Shown here: positions 26,337 to 34,516 of the stretch, piece after piece
How positions within the stretch are numbered: position 1 is the first letter of the stretch
Layout: every line of letters starts with the position of its first letter
From: DATKCJ01 sp035513275
GTDB taxonomy: Bacteria; Verrucomicrobiota; Verrucomicrobiia; Opitutales; Opitutaceae
Direction: 5' to 3'
DNA length: 64,000 nt
Assembly: GCA_035513275.1 (NCBI GenBank)
Contig: DATKCJ010000225.1
Location: 1 to 64,000, forward strand
Position numbers and translations under genes: made by a program
Notes under the pieces: generated by a model
The model's database searches: none
Seen by the model: the letters and a program-made list of their open reading frames with translations, nothing else
What the model was told of the DNA's origin: nothing

Positions 26337-26690
26337 ATGAGCACGCCGCAGAACAATGCGCGCCGTCTTCTCGAGGCGCTCGAACGCCTCGTGGGCGAGG
26401 AAGCGCTCCTTGTGCGCGCCGGAGATTTCGATGCGCTCGCAGCCACGCAGGAGCGGATCGGCGAGGTTCTCGCTGTGCTCGGCTCGCTCGCAGCGGGCTC
26501 TGTGGCTTACGGGCAGATCGCGCCGTTGCTCGAGCGTCGCGATGAGACGCGGCACGAAATCGGAAGACGCGCGATCGTCGTGCGCGGCGAACTCGATCGC
26601 ATACAGGGCGGCCGCCGGCGCCTGCGCGAGTTGGGCCCCGCCTATGCGGGCACGGCTGTGACGCGCTCGCGATTTCAATCGGAAGCTTGA
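26337..26690 (+). CDS. FliT-like flagellar chaperone
   Basis: A 117-residue all-helical protein starting 1 bp after the fliS stop. Helices such as RRLLEALERLVGEEALLVRAGDFDALAATQERIGEVLAVL and DETRHEIGRRAIVVRGELDRIQGGRRRLREL, and its place right after fliS, match FliT, the chaperone of FliD. Sequence conservation in FliT is low, so the name is from position and fold pattern. Confidence 0.6.
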   Translation: MSTPQNNARRLLEALERLVGEEALLVRAGDFDALAATQERIGEVLAVLGSLAAGSVAYGQIAPLLERRDETRHEIGRRAIVVRGELDRIQGGRRRLRELGPAYAGTAVTRSRFQSEA

Positions 26691-26712
26691 GGGTGCTCGC
26701 ATCTCCGAGGTA

Positions 26713-26760
26713 GCGCGTCCCCCGCTTGCCCTGAGCCCGTCGAACGGGCCGCGGGACGCG
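26713..26760. repeat. REP-like palindrome
   Basis: Outer arms GCGTCCC and GGGACGC enclose inner GCCC and GGGC and the widespread TGAGCCCGTCGAACGGG core. A near copy starts at 37684. Confidence 0.6.
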
Positions 26761-26854
26761 TTGGCGAACGCATTGAAACCGGCTCACGACGCACCTCCCG
26801 GCGAGACGAGCGCTATCTGGCGGCGTTCAATCGCATCAACCCGCGGGACTGGTT

Positions 26855-26924
26855 GTGGGTCGGGTTTATCCCCGACGGCACGATTGATCCATGCCAGTCG
26901 TGTCGGACGAAAAGCCCGACCCAC
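26855..26924. repeat. 70-bp palindromic element between convergent genes
   Basis: Perfect 10-bp arms GTGGGTCGGG and CCCGACCCAC, extended imperfectly on both sides. It lies between fliT (rightward) and the leftward gene at 26926 and could end both transcripts. An imperfect relative lies near 28955-29030. Confidence 0.5.
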
Positions 26925-26925
26925 A

Positions 26926-27339
26926 TCAACCGTTCGCCACGGCGCGCACATCGTCCGCGTCGTCGGTCGTGTCAGTCTGCGCGGTCTGCTCCGCCGGCGG
27001 ACCGCCGGCCCACTCGGCGGCGATGCGCCGGGCCTCGTAGGTCCAGTCGATTCCAGGCTTCTCATAGACCGACCGCTCGATGGTGCGTCCGGCACCGAGC
27101 CAGGAGAGGCTGGCCTTCAGGCATGTCGACTCGTCCGAGAGGCGGAATCCCTGGATGTGGATGGCGCCGCGGGGCGTGAGATCGCCGGAGGCGCCCTTCA
27201 CGGCGAGGGTCATGCGGGCGAGACCGGCATCGTAGTTCACGGTGCGCCCGGTCTGCCAGGAGCCATCGTCGGGCGACGGGTCATCAGCGATGAGTGCCGC
27301 CTCGATGGCGGTAAGAATTGAGATCAGGCGGGTATGCAT
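26926..27339 (-). CDS. protein of unknown function under a sigma-28-type promoter
   Basis: A 137-residue soluble protein; I recognise no family. Its N-terminal helix MHTRLISILTAIEAAL is followed by a beta-rich middle (RTVNYDAGLARMTLAVKG, GAIHIQGFRLSDESTCLKASLSWLG) and a Thr/Asp-rich tail. The annotated start is the sixth codon of a slightly longer frame, because the promoter just upstream would begin transcription at about 27349, inside the first codons of the longer version. It is divergent from the sigma-54 activator gene. A motility-linked role is suggested only by the promoter. Confidence 0.6.
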   Translation of the reverse strand: MHTRLISILTAIEAALIADDPSPDDGSWQTGRTVNYDAGLARMTLAVKGASGDLTPRGAIHIQGFRLSDESTCLKASLSWLGAGRTIERSVYEKPGIDWTYEARRIAAEWAGGPPAEQTAQTDTTDDADDVRAVANG

Positions 27340-27355
27340 GAAACGGGCGTCCATG

Positions 27356-27382
27356 CAATCGGACCGACAGGGGAATACTTAA
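27356..27382 (-). promoter_or_regulatory. sigma-28-type promoter of the gene at 26926
   Basis: Minus strand TTAAGTAT, 11 bp, TCCGATTG. The expected start point is only about 10 bp before the chosen ATG. Confidence 0.55.
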
Positions 27383-27499
27383 GCAAAAACTGGGGTGAGA
27401 AACCGGGATTGCGGACAAAGGTTTTGTTTGAATCGACCTGAAAATCGGCGGTTAATCCTTGCTCGCCCCACTCTCATCATTTCCGAAATTTCAGAGAAC

Positions 27500-28915
27500 A
27501 TGTCCTTTGAGAAAGTGTTAGTCGTCGAAGACGAGCCCGTCGTGAGAGGACTGCTCACGGAGATCTTCACGCGCAGGAAATTTGCTGTCGCCACTGCCGA
27601 GTCGCTCGGCGCCGCGGAGGAACGGCTTCTCAAGGAAAGCTTCGACCTGGTAATCCTCGACATCCGGCTGCCGGATGGCGACGGCCAGCAATTCCTGGAG
27701 CGGATCGCTACGTTTCCGGAACGGCCGCTCGTAGTCATGATCACCGGCCACGCTTCGATCGAGTCGGCGGTCTCCTGCATGCGGGCGGGGGCCTTCGATT
27801 ATCTCATGAAGCCTTTCTCGCCCAGCCAGATCGACATCATCATCAAGAAAGGCCAGGCGCACCGGCAACTGTTGCAGGTCAATCGCCTGTTGAGCAACGC
27901 ACCTGCCGAGGATGGCATGCTTATGGGCCGCGGCCCCACGATGGTGCGGTTGAGGCAGATGATCGAGCGCGTCGCGCCCACGGACGCGACAGTGCTGATC
28001 ACCGGCGAGAATGGCACAGGCAAGGAGATGGTCGCGCGCGAGGTCTACCGTCGCAGCCCGCGGCGCGAGAATCCCTTCATCAAGGTCAACTGCGCGGCGA
28101 TCTCGGAAAACCTGATCGAAAGCGAGTTTTTCGGCCACGAGCGCGGCGCGTTCACAGGGGCCACCGAGCGGCGCGAGGGCCGGTTTGAGCTCGCGAACCA
28201 GGGCACGCTCCTGCTCGACGAGGTCAGCGAGATCCCGGCACCATTGCAGGCGAAGCTTCTGCGCGTGCTGCAGGAACGGGAGTTCGAGAGGGTGGGAGGC
28301 AACCGCACAATCAAGGTCAACGTGCGCATCGTCGCCACCTCGAACCGCGACCTGCAGGGCTACATCAAGAAGGGCGAGTTCCGGCAGGATCTCTATTACA
28401 GGCTCAATGTGTTCCCGGTGCAGGTGCCGGCGCTGCGCGAGCGCCAGGAGGACATCCTGCCATTCGCCGAGCATTTCCTTGCCCGCAGCGCGCGCAAGAT
28501 GGGCATCAAGGTGGTCGAGTTCTCCGAGTCCGCGCGCGCCGCGATGCTCGGCTATACCTGGCCGGGCAACGTGCGCGAGCTGCAGAATACGATCGAGCGT
28601 GCCGTCATCCTTTCCGAGGCGGGCCGGCCCGTATCCGCCGCAGCGCTCGGGCTCGACATCGGCGAGCACATCGATTCCGGGCGCGTGCTCCTCGAAGCAC
28701 TCGGCGAACAGCCCGTTCCGATGGAGCCCGTGCGCCCTGGAGTCCGCACCATATCCGCGCTCGAGAAGGAGGCGATCCTCGCCGCCATCGAGCAGACTGG
28801 CGGAAACCGCCAGCTCAGCGCAGAGCTGCTCGGCATCAGCATTCGCACCCTGCGCAACAAGCTGAACGAATACCGAGCGACAGACGAACAGCCCGCGGAA
28901 GACGTGTCGGATTGA
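27500..28915 (+). CDS. sigma-54-dependent response regulator (NtrC/FlrC type)
   Basis: A 471-residue activator. Receiver domain 1-120 with DE pair, phospho-Asp54 (VILDIRLPDG) and Lys104 (YLMKPF). AAA+ domain with Walker A GENGTGKE (169-176), the sigma-54 contact loop GAFTGA (216-221), Walker B LLLDEVSEI and arginine-finger region DLYYRLNVFPV. A C-terminal Fis-type helix-turn-helix contains NRQLSAELLGISIRTLRNKL. It is the only sigma-54 activator in view and two strong sigma-54 promoters precede flgB and flhB, so it is the likely activator of the basal-body operons. No sensor kinase is adjacent; the kinase at 3.6 kb or 32.4 kb could serve. Confidence 0.93.
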   Translation: MSFEKVLVVEDEPVVRGLLTEIFTRRKFAVATAESLGAAEERLLKESFDLVILDIRLPDGDGQQFLERIATFPERPLVVMITGHASIESAVSCMRAGAFDYLMKPFSPSQIDIIIKKGQAHRQLLQVNRLLSNAPAEDGMLMGRGPTMVRLRQMIERVAPTDATVLITGENGTGKEMVAREVYRRSPRRENPFIKVNCAAISENLIESEFFGHERGAFTGATERREGRFELANQGTLLLDEVSEIPAPLQAKLLRVLQEREFERVGGNRTIKVNVRIVATSNRDLQGYIKKGEFRQDLYYRLNVFPVQVPALRERQEDILPFAEHFLARSARKMGIKVVEFSESARAAMLGYTWPGNVRELQNTIERAVILSEAGRPVSAAALGLDIGEHIDSGRVLLEALGEQPVPMEPVRPGVRTISALEKEAILAAIEQTGGNRQLSAELLGISIRTLRNKLNEYRATDEQPAEDVSD

Positions 28916-29088
28916 GGCGCGGGCGGCGGGTGCCGGCAGTTGTTCGGTCTCTTGTGGGCCGGGCTTTATGCACGACATCAAAAGGGCAGGCGTTCGCACT
29001 TCGTCGCGGATGCACCCCGACCCAAAAATCGATCCGCAGAGCCTGGTCGAAACCGCCCACGCCCGGCGCTAGTGCCCGAAAATAGCGG

Positions 29089-29116
29089 TTAAGTCCCGGG
29101 GGCGGTGCGTCGATAT
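29089..29116 (+). promoter_or_regulatory. sigma-28-type promoter of the cheX operon
   Basis: TTAAGTCC, 12 bp, GTCGATAT. The same 12-bp form with GTCGATAT stands before cheR. Confidence 0.5.
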
Positions 29117-29155
29117 GAGGTCACCTTTTCCAACTATCCGCCGCCGCGCTCCATC

Positions 29156-29686
29156 ATGTCCGCCATCCTCGAAATCAACGAGAACCTGATCCGCAGCCAC
29201 ATCACCCGCGCTGTGGCGGATGTGTTCAAGACGATGCTCTCCCGCCCTGTTGAGCTTTGCCCGATATCGCCGCAAGGCGTTGTCGACTCGCTGCCGCCGG
29301 ATCCGTGTGTGCCCGCCGCCAAGGTCCAGGTCGTGGGCACCGTCGGCTTCCTCGGCGACATCAGCGGCCTCATCTACCTTCACTTCGACCTCGAGTTTGC
29401 GCGACTTTGCACCTGCCAGCTGCTCGGCATGTCGATCGCCGAGCTCGAGGAGGCAGGCGACGAGGTGATCAACGACGCCATCGGCGAGATCACCAACATG
29501 ACGGTCGGCAGCTTCAAGAACGGACTCTGCGATGCCGGCTTCCCCTGCAAGCTCACCATCCCCTCCATTCTTCGCGGCAGCAATTTCAGTGTGGAGCCCA
29601 TCAGCTCCGCGCAGCGGCACATCTACCGCTTCCAGTGCGCCGGCTCCACCATCGTGGCCGACATCCTGATGAAGTGCGGCGACTGA
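29156..29686 (+). CDS. cheX: CheX-type chemotaxis protein phosphatase
   Basis: A 176-residue CheC/CheX/FliY-family protein. The phosphatase helix appears as DAIGEITNMTVGSFKNGL, with the E-x2-N pair that CheX and CheC use to hydrolyse phospho-CheY. One such helix fits CheX better than CheC, which has two. The ATG at 29156 is preferred; an upstream GTG adds residues covering the promoter. The next gene, 19 bp on, encodes a receiver protein that could be its substrate. No cheZ is in the window. Confidence 0.85.
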   Translation: MSAILEINENLIRSHITRAVADVFKTMLSRPVELCPISPQGVVDSLPPDPCVPAAKVQVVGTVGFLGDISGLIYLHFDLEFARLCTCQLLGMSIAELEEAGDEVINDAIGEITNMTVGSFKNGLCDAGFPCKLTIPSILRGSNFSVEPISSAQRHIYRFQCAGSTIVADILMKCGD

Positions 29687-29705
29687 GCCCTCTACGCAAA
29701 CCACC

Positions 29706-30857
29706 ATGCGCAACAAAGTTCTCACCGTCGACGACTCCAAGACCGTCCGCATCATCGTGCGGAAGGCCTTCAAATCCTATGACTGCGAAATCCTCGAGGC
29801 CGGCAACGGCGTCGAAGGCCTCGCCGTCGCCGCCAAGGAGATGCCCGACCTCATCCTCCTCGACATCACCATGCCGGTGATGGACGGCGTCGAGATGCTC
29901 ACGAAGCTCAAGAGCGACCCGCAGCTCAAGGGCATCCCGGTGATGATGCTCACCGCCGAGGGCGGCCGCGACCACGTGCTCAAGATCGCGAAGATCGGCG
30001 TGCGCGACTACATCGTGAAGCCCTTCAAGGAGGAGGTCCTCATCGAGAAGACCGGCCGCATCATCGACCTCAAGCCGCTTTCCGATGCGCCCGCAAAGGC
30101 GCGCTCCATTCTCGACTCCGCGGACATCCTTGTCGTTGAGGACAAGCCCGCGATCATCCAGCAGATCCAGGACGGCCTGAAACACACACCGTGGAAAGTC
30201 CACGGCGTGAGCGCACAGGGCGAGGCGATCGACTTTTGCACGAAGTCGCCGCCCGACCTCATCATTGTCAGCCTGTCCCTTCCCGAGGATGCCGCGTTCA
30301 CGCTCTTCCGGATGTTCCGCACGAGCGTGAAGACCAAATACACTCCGGTCTTCGGCCTCGTGGTGAAGACCGAGACCGCGCCGCAACAGCAGGCTCAACA
30401 GGTCGGCTTCACCACCGTCATCACCAAGCCGATCGACATCAGCGACCTCGAGGCGAAGATCGCGAAGGCGATGAACCTCGACACCTCGCTGCGGTATTTC
30501 TTCACCGAGGAAGGCCGCCTCATCATGCGGCTGCCCGAGAACTGCTCGCCCGGCGCGCTCGCCGAGGTCTCCACGTATCTCAAGCCCAAGCTCGCCGAGG
30601 CGGTCGACGCCGGCCAGAACCACGTCATCATCGACGTGCAGAAGCTGCGCACGCTCCACATGGGCGTCATCAAGCTGCTCCTGCTGGCGATGCAGACCTG
30701 CCGCGAACTCGGGATGCAATACGCCCTCGTCGGCAGCGCCCAGCTCAGCGCCGAGTGCAAAGGCTTCGAGGACACGCGCACGTGGTCCTTCTTCGCGACC
30801 ATTGTGGAAGCGAAGGCCAGCATCGGCGGAGCAGCTCCACAGTTTGCGCCGGCCTGA
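29706..30857 (+). CDS. REC - degenerate REC - STAS-like protein
   Basis: A 383-residue protein. The first receiver (1-120) is intact: DD at 9-10, phospho-Asp53 (LILLDITMPVMDG), Lys105 (YIVKPF), and it resembles CheY. A second receiver (about 138-255) keeps VVED and the Lys in VITKPID but has serine (S189, IIVSLSLPED) where the phospho-Asp should be, so it cannot be phosphorylated normally. The C-terminal part (about 285-375), NHVIIDVQKLRTLHMGVIKLLLLAMQTCRELG, looks like a STAS domain, often a protein-binding switch. With cheX before it and no separate cheY here, the first receiver may be the motor-control or adaptation regulator. Confidence 0.85.
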   Translation: MRNKVLTVDDSKTVRIIVRKAFKSYDCEILEAGNGVEGLAVAAKEMPDLILLDITMPVMDGVEMLTKLKSDPQLKGIPVMMLTAEGGRDHVLKIAKIGVRDYIVKPFKEEVLIEKTGRIIDLKPLSDAPAKARSILDSADILVVEDKPAIIQQIQDGLKHTPWKVHGVSAQGEAIDFCTKSPPDLIIVSLSLPEDAAFTLFRMFRTSVKTKYTPVFGLVVKTETAPQQQAQQVGFTTVITKPIDISDLEAKIAKAMNLDTSLRYFFTEEGRLIMRLPENCSPGALAEVSTYLKPKLAEAVDAGQNHVIIDVQKLRTLHMGVIKLLLLAMQTCRELGMQYALVGSAQLSAECKGFEDTRTWSFFATIVEAKASIGGAAPQFAPA

Positions 30858-30970
30858 GCCGCCAGAACCTCTTCCGCTCCACTCATCCGGCCTTTCATTG
30901 CACTGTCCCGGGCCAAGGTTTGATTCCGGGCCGAAGTGCTCCCGGCTGGTAATCCGCCCTCACAGTTCCA

Positions 30971-31828
30971 GTGAAGATCGTCGAGACTGACATCATCCGG
31001 GTCGCCCAGCAGCTCCCGGCTTCGCCGCGGATCCTCGCGCGGCTTTCCGAAGTATTGTCGGACATGAACTCCGGCGCTGACGATGTCGTTGATCTGGTGA
31101 AGGCCGACCCCGGCATCACTTCCGGATTGATCCGGCTGAGCAACAGCGCGCTCTTCGCGTTCACCGAGCCGAGCACGACACTGGAAGAGGCGATCTGCAG
31201 GGTGGGGTTTCGAGAAGTTTACCGGCTCGTCGGGTTGGCGTCGACACGGGCGCTGTTTCCGAAGCAGCTCGAGCTCTACGGAATTTCAGGCGATCAGATG
31301 TGGGAGAACTCCATCGCAACCGCGCTCGCGATGGAGGCACTTGCAAGGAAGAACAGGGATCTCGACGACCGCGTCGCCTACACGATCGGGCTGCTCCGCT
31401 CATCGGGTAAAATCATCCTCTCGCGCATCGCAGCAGAGTCGGAGCCCGCCGCGCTGTATCCCGGGGAAGAGGTCGAGCCTTTCCTCGGCGAGTGGGAACA
31501 CGCGCAATTTGGAATGAGCAGCGACCAGGCGTGCGCCCATTTGATGCAGCATTGGAAATACCCCGCGGCCATCGCCGCGACCATCCGCCACCAGGCGACG
31601 CCGCTTGAGACGCCGTCGGCGCCGATGGAGGCGTACATGCTGAACATCGCCGGCGGAATCGCCCGGCAGGTGGGCGGAGGAATTTCTGGCGAGACGCTCT
31701 ACTGGCGGCGACACCCGGAGAAGTTCGTGCACGCGGGGATTTCGCAGGACGACGTCGAGGAGGCTGTCGGCGAAGTGAAGTCGGGCCTCGAGGGCCTCCG
31801 TGCCGCCGTTGCGTCGGCGCGGATCTGA
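30971..31828 (+). CDS. HDOD-domain signalling protein
   Basis: A 285-residue single HDOD domain starting with GTG. Landmarks: QQLPASPRILARLSEVL, DPGITSGLIRLSNSALF, TTLEEAICRVGFREVYRLVG, then IGLLRSSGKIILSRI where the usual GLLHNIG histidine is lost, and IRHQATP near the end. Loss of the HD residues is normal in HDOD proteins, which act by binding partners. It follows the receiver protein by 113 bp and is likely in the cheX operon. Confidence 0.88.
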   Translation: MKIVETDIIRVAQQLPASPRILARLSEVLSDMNSGADDVVDLVKADPGITSGLIRLSNSALFAFTEPSTTLEEAICRVGFREVYRLVGLASTRALFPKQLELYGISGDQMWENSIATALAMEALARKNRDLDDRVAYTIGLLRSSGKIILSRIAAESEPAALYPGEEVEPFLGEWEHAQFGMSSDQACAHLMQHWKYPAAIAATIRHQATPLETPSAPMEAYMLNIAGGIARQVGGGISGETLYWRRHPEKFVHAGISQDDVEEAVGEVKSGLEGLRAAVASARI

Positions 31829-32109
31829 TCGCGTCGACGCGTGTCTCGCAGAGCGCGCGATCTATGTCGCACGGAGCCGCTTCACGGTATTCCGGTTCGC
31901 GTCGCGGCGCGCCTTGTGCGCGCCCGCGGGCGTCGTCAAGCGACGCCCCTACAATCGCGCCAACTGGAAAGTCGCGGGGCGACTTGGAAGGGTGACCGGC
32001 CGCGCAGGAGAGTCCCCGCTGCTGGCGAGGGGGCTTTCCCTTTATGAACTCTCGAAAATGCGTCGAAGATCGGCGTTGCCGTTGCTTCACCTCGTCCCAA
32101 GCAATTCAC
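31829..32109. other. intergenic region with REP hairpins
   Basis: It contains a REP-like stem GGGCGTCG-TCAAG-CGACGCCC (31928-31948), a stem AAGTCGC-GGG-GCGACTT, and near 32015-32040 a G/C hairpin followed by CTTTCCCTTT that may end the upstream transcript. A weak sigma-28 -10 box GTCGAAGA lies at 32062-32069, 40 bp before the MCP remnant. Confidence 0.45.
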
Positions 32110-32451
32110 ATGAAGAACCTGAAAACCTCTTCCGCCGGCGCCCACAACTGGCTGACAGGTCCCGGCACGTCCAAAAAACTCGGGCTGCTGTGCTTCTGCT
32201 TTTCGCTGCCCTCCGTGTTGGTGCTTTACCTGAATGCCTACGGCATCATCAGCCGCAGCATCTGCGGCCCGCTCGGGTTGTCTGTTGGACTCCTCAACAA
32301 CAGCGCGAGCCAGGTCGCGGACGCCGCCGGCCAGGTGAGCTCGTCGAGCCAGAACCGCGCGCTCCGCCGGCGGAGCGCTCTCAGCGCTCCCAACCGGCGG
32401 TTACGTCTTCAGTCTTCCCGCCGGCGCACACGGCGCGTGACCGGGCCATGA
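32110..32451 (+). pseudogene. collapsed methyl-accepting chemotaxis protein gene
   Basis: The frame opens with a cytoplasmic tail and an MCP-like first membrane segment (KKLGLLCFCFSLPSVLVLYLNAYGII). It then jumps straight to NSASQVADAAGQVSSSSQ, the very start of the MCP signalling domain. After that it runs into arginine-rich, out-of-frame sequence and ends. The sensor region, second membrane segment, HAMP and the signalling hairpin, about 500 residues in a normal MCP, are missing. Two deletions explain it best. It overlaps the ATG of the following kinase by 4 bp. Confidence 0.55.
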
Positions 32452-33695
32452 GAGCTGAGGAAAATCGCCGCATCCTGCTCGTGGACGACGATGCCGAACT
32501 CCACGAGGACTTCCGCCGGATCCTTGTGCCGCGGCGCTCGGCCACGGCGGAACTCGACGAAGAGACCGCGCGCCTTCCCGGCGTCGCGGCTGCGTCCGGT
32601 CACTCGCGCACGGTGTTCGAGCTAACATCGGCCATGCAGGGCGAGGAGGCCCTGGCGCTCACGGAGGCCTCGTGCACCGCGGGCCGGCCGTTTGCAGTCG
32701 CGTTTGTCGACATGCGGATGCCGCCAGGCTTGGACGGGTTGACGACGATGACGCGGCTCTGGTCCGTCGACCCCGAACTCTTCGTTGTCATCTGCACGGC
32801 GCACCCCGACTGCAGTTGGAGCGAGATTCACTCCGCCCTCCGCACGCACGATCGCTGGCTCGTGCTGAAAAAGCCGTGCGACAAGATCGAGGTGTTGCAG
32901 ACCGCGCACGCGCTCACTGAGAAGTGGAGTCTCGCCCGCCTCGCGCGCGAGCGCCAGGCGGGCCTCGAGGCGATGGTCGACGAGCATACCGAGCAGCTTC
33001 ACCGCACTTCGCGCGTGAAGAACGAGTTTCTCGCGAACGTGAGCCACGAGCTTCTCACGCCGATGAACGGCATCGCGGGCATGCAGGAGTTGCTCGCCAC
33101 GACCAAACTCGACCCCGAGCAGCAGGCAATGCTCAACGACGCGCGCGCCTGCAGCGCGCGGCTGCTGCAGTTGCTCCAACAGGTCGTGGCCTACAATCAG
33201 GCCGAGGCAGGCACGCTCGCGCTCGAACCAGTCGAGTTTGATCCGGCCGGGTTCCTCGAGGAGATCGCCGCGGGCCACCGTGCGCGCGCGGCACACAAGG
33301 GACTGCGGCTCGTGGTGCGTCCGACGCCGGAGCTCCCGGCGACGATGCGCGCACCAGCGGGAGTCATCCGCGAGGTCGTGCGCGCGCTGCTCGACAACGC
33401 GGTGAAGTTCACCTCGCGCGGGGTCGTCGAGATTAGCATGCACGCCGCGGGTGGACGCCTCTTCTGCACCGTGCGCGACACGGGAGTCGGCATGACGCCC
33501 GATCAAGTTCGCTGGATCATGGAGCCGTTTGCACAGGTCGACGGCGGCATGGCGCGCCACAACACCGGCTTCGGCCTGGGCCTCGCGCTCGCAAAGCGGC
33601 TTGTCGAACTGCTCGCCGGCCGGCTGCACATCAGCTCGGCGCCTGACTCGGGCACGACCGCCGCGTTTTCAACCCTGCTGCCGCGCGTGGCGTGA
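32448..33695 (+). CDS. REC-histidine kinase hybrid
   Basis: A 415-residue soluble kinase with an N-terminal receiver. The receiver has DDD at 13-15, phospho-Asp88 (VAFVDMRMPPGLDG) and Lys141/142 (VLKKPCDK), and carries an extra 30-residue loop after its first helix. A linker helix leads to HisKA with FLANVSHELLTPMNG (His200). The ATPase domain has VRALLDNAVKFT, DTGVGMTP and GFGLGLALAKRLVE. A receiver feeding a kinase suits phosphorelay cross-talk. It lies between an MCP remnant and cheW and converges with the latter. Confidence 0.92.
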   Translation: MRAEENRRILLVDDDAELHEDFRRILVPRRSATAELDEETARLPGVAAASGHSRTVFELTSAMQGEEALALTEASCTAGRPFAVAFVDMRMPPGLDGLTTMTRLWSVDPELFVVICTAHPDCSWSEIHSALRTHDRWLVLKKPCDKIEVLQTAHALTEKWSLARLARERQAGLEAMVDEHTEQLHRTSRVKNEFLANVSHELLTPMNGIAGMQELLATTKLDPEQQAMLNDARACSARLLQLLQQVVAYNQAEAGTLALEPVEFDPAGFLEEIAAGHRARAAHKGLRLVVRPTPELPATMRAPAGVIREVVRALLDNAVKFTSRGVVEISMHAAGGRLFCTVRDTGVGMTPDQVRWIMEPFAQVDGGMARHNTGFGLGLALAKRLVELLAGRLHISSAPDSGTTAAFSTLLPRVA

Positions 33696-33711
33696 GGGGA
33701 GGACGCTTCGG

Positions 33712-33790
33712 TGTGGCTGCGCCTTCCGGCCGCAGAACCACCGGCTCGCTACACGCATCGTCCGCAAGCGGGCTCCTGCATGGCGAGGCG
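33712..33790. repeat. copy of the REP element found inside fliP
   Basis: GTGTGGCTGCGCCTTCCGGC and GCAAGCGGGCTCCTGCATGG match, in the same order, parts of the insertion at 55.8 kb. Confidence 0.55.
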
Positions 33791-33814
33791 CAGCGCTTCC
33801 CTGTAAACGCAAGA

Positions 33815-33839
33815 CCCGGGGCGCCTTCGCGGCCCCGGG
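33815..33839. terminator. hairpin between convergent genes
   Basis: Arms CCCGGGGC and GCCCCGGG with a 9-nt loop lie between the kinase gene (rightward) and cheW (leftward). It can serve both; no T-run. Confidence 0.5.
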
Positions 33840-33874
33840 CCCGCCATTTGCAATACAACCCCTGACAAAATTCG

Positions 33875-34375
33875 TTACGCGGACTGCGTGATCGCACGCA
33901 CGGTCTCCGGCGCGACGACGCGGTCGATGTCGAGCAGCGTCTTCACCTCGCCCTTGATCTTGGCCATGCCGAGAATGTAGCTCGTGTCGATGCGCACGCC
34001 GAACTCCGGCGTCGGCTCGATTTCCTCGCCGGTGAGGTTCACAACCTCCTCGACTGAATCGACGATCAGGCCCATCTGCACGGTGTTCGCGGACTCGACG
34101 GTCACCTGCACGACTACGACGCACGTGCGCTCGGCGAATTCGGCCTTCAGGCCGAACTTGGCGCGCAGATCCACAATCGGGATCACGCGGCCGCGGAGGT
34201 TGATCACGCCTTTCACGAACTCCGGCACCTGCGGCACCGGGGTGATCTTCTGGAGGCGGATGATCTCGCGGACCTTCAGGACGGCCAGGCCGTAGGCCTC
34301 GCTGTCTAGCACGACGGTCAGGTATTTGCCGGCTTGTGCGGTGGTCGTGGAAACGGTGGAGGAGGGCGTAGGCAT
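33875..34375 (-). CDS. cheW: chemotaxis coupling protein CheW
   Basis: A 166-residue CheW. The two-lobed SH3-like fold shows GKYLTVVLDSEAYGLAVLKVREIIR, PVPQVPEFVKGVINLRGRVIPIVDLRAKFG, MGLIVDSVEEVVNLTGEEI and the C-terminal ILGMAKIKGEVKTLLDID. It couples receptor arrays to CheA at the membrane. It is divergent from cheA with back-to-back sigma-28-type promoters. Confidence 0.96.
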   Translation of the reverse strand: MPTPSSTVSTTTAQAGKYLTVVLDSEAYGLAVLKVREIIRLQKITPVPQVPEFVKGVINLRGRVIPIVDLRAKFGLKAEFAERTCVVVVQVTVESANTVQMGLIVDSVEEVVNLTGEEIEPTPEFGVRIDTSYILGMAKIKGEVKTLLDIDRVVAPETVRAITQSA

Positions 34376-34405
34376 GATTGATTGGGTTGTGAGGGAACGC
34401 CCCTC

Positions 34406-34432
34406 TCTTCGGAACGCGGCTGCAGGACTTTA
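34406..34432 (-). promoter_or_regulatory. sigma-28 promoter of cheW
   Basis: Minus strand TAAAGTCC, 11 bp, TCCGAAGA, 30 bp before the cheW ATG. Confidence 0.65.
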
Positions 34433-34464
34433 GCACCAAAGGGCCGCTCCGTTGGAAAAAGCGG

Positions 34465-34491
34465 TAAACCCCGGGCCGGTTGAGTCGATGA
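34465..34491 (+). promoter_or_regulatory. sigma-28 promoter of cheA
   Basis: TAAACCCC, 11 bp, GTCGATGA, 25 bp before the cheA ATG; the -10 box is identical to that of fliD. Confidence 0.7.
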
Positions 34492-34516
34492 AGCCGGTGA
34501 AAAGCCGTCGCCCCCC

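Noticed and set aside
31829..32109. A riboswitch in the hairpin-rich gap before the MCP remnant
   Set aside because: The stems match dispersed REP elements and no conserved riboswitch core could be recognised.
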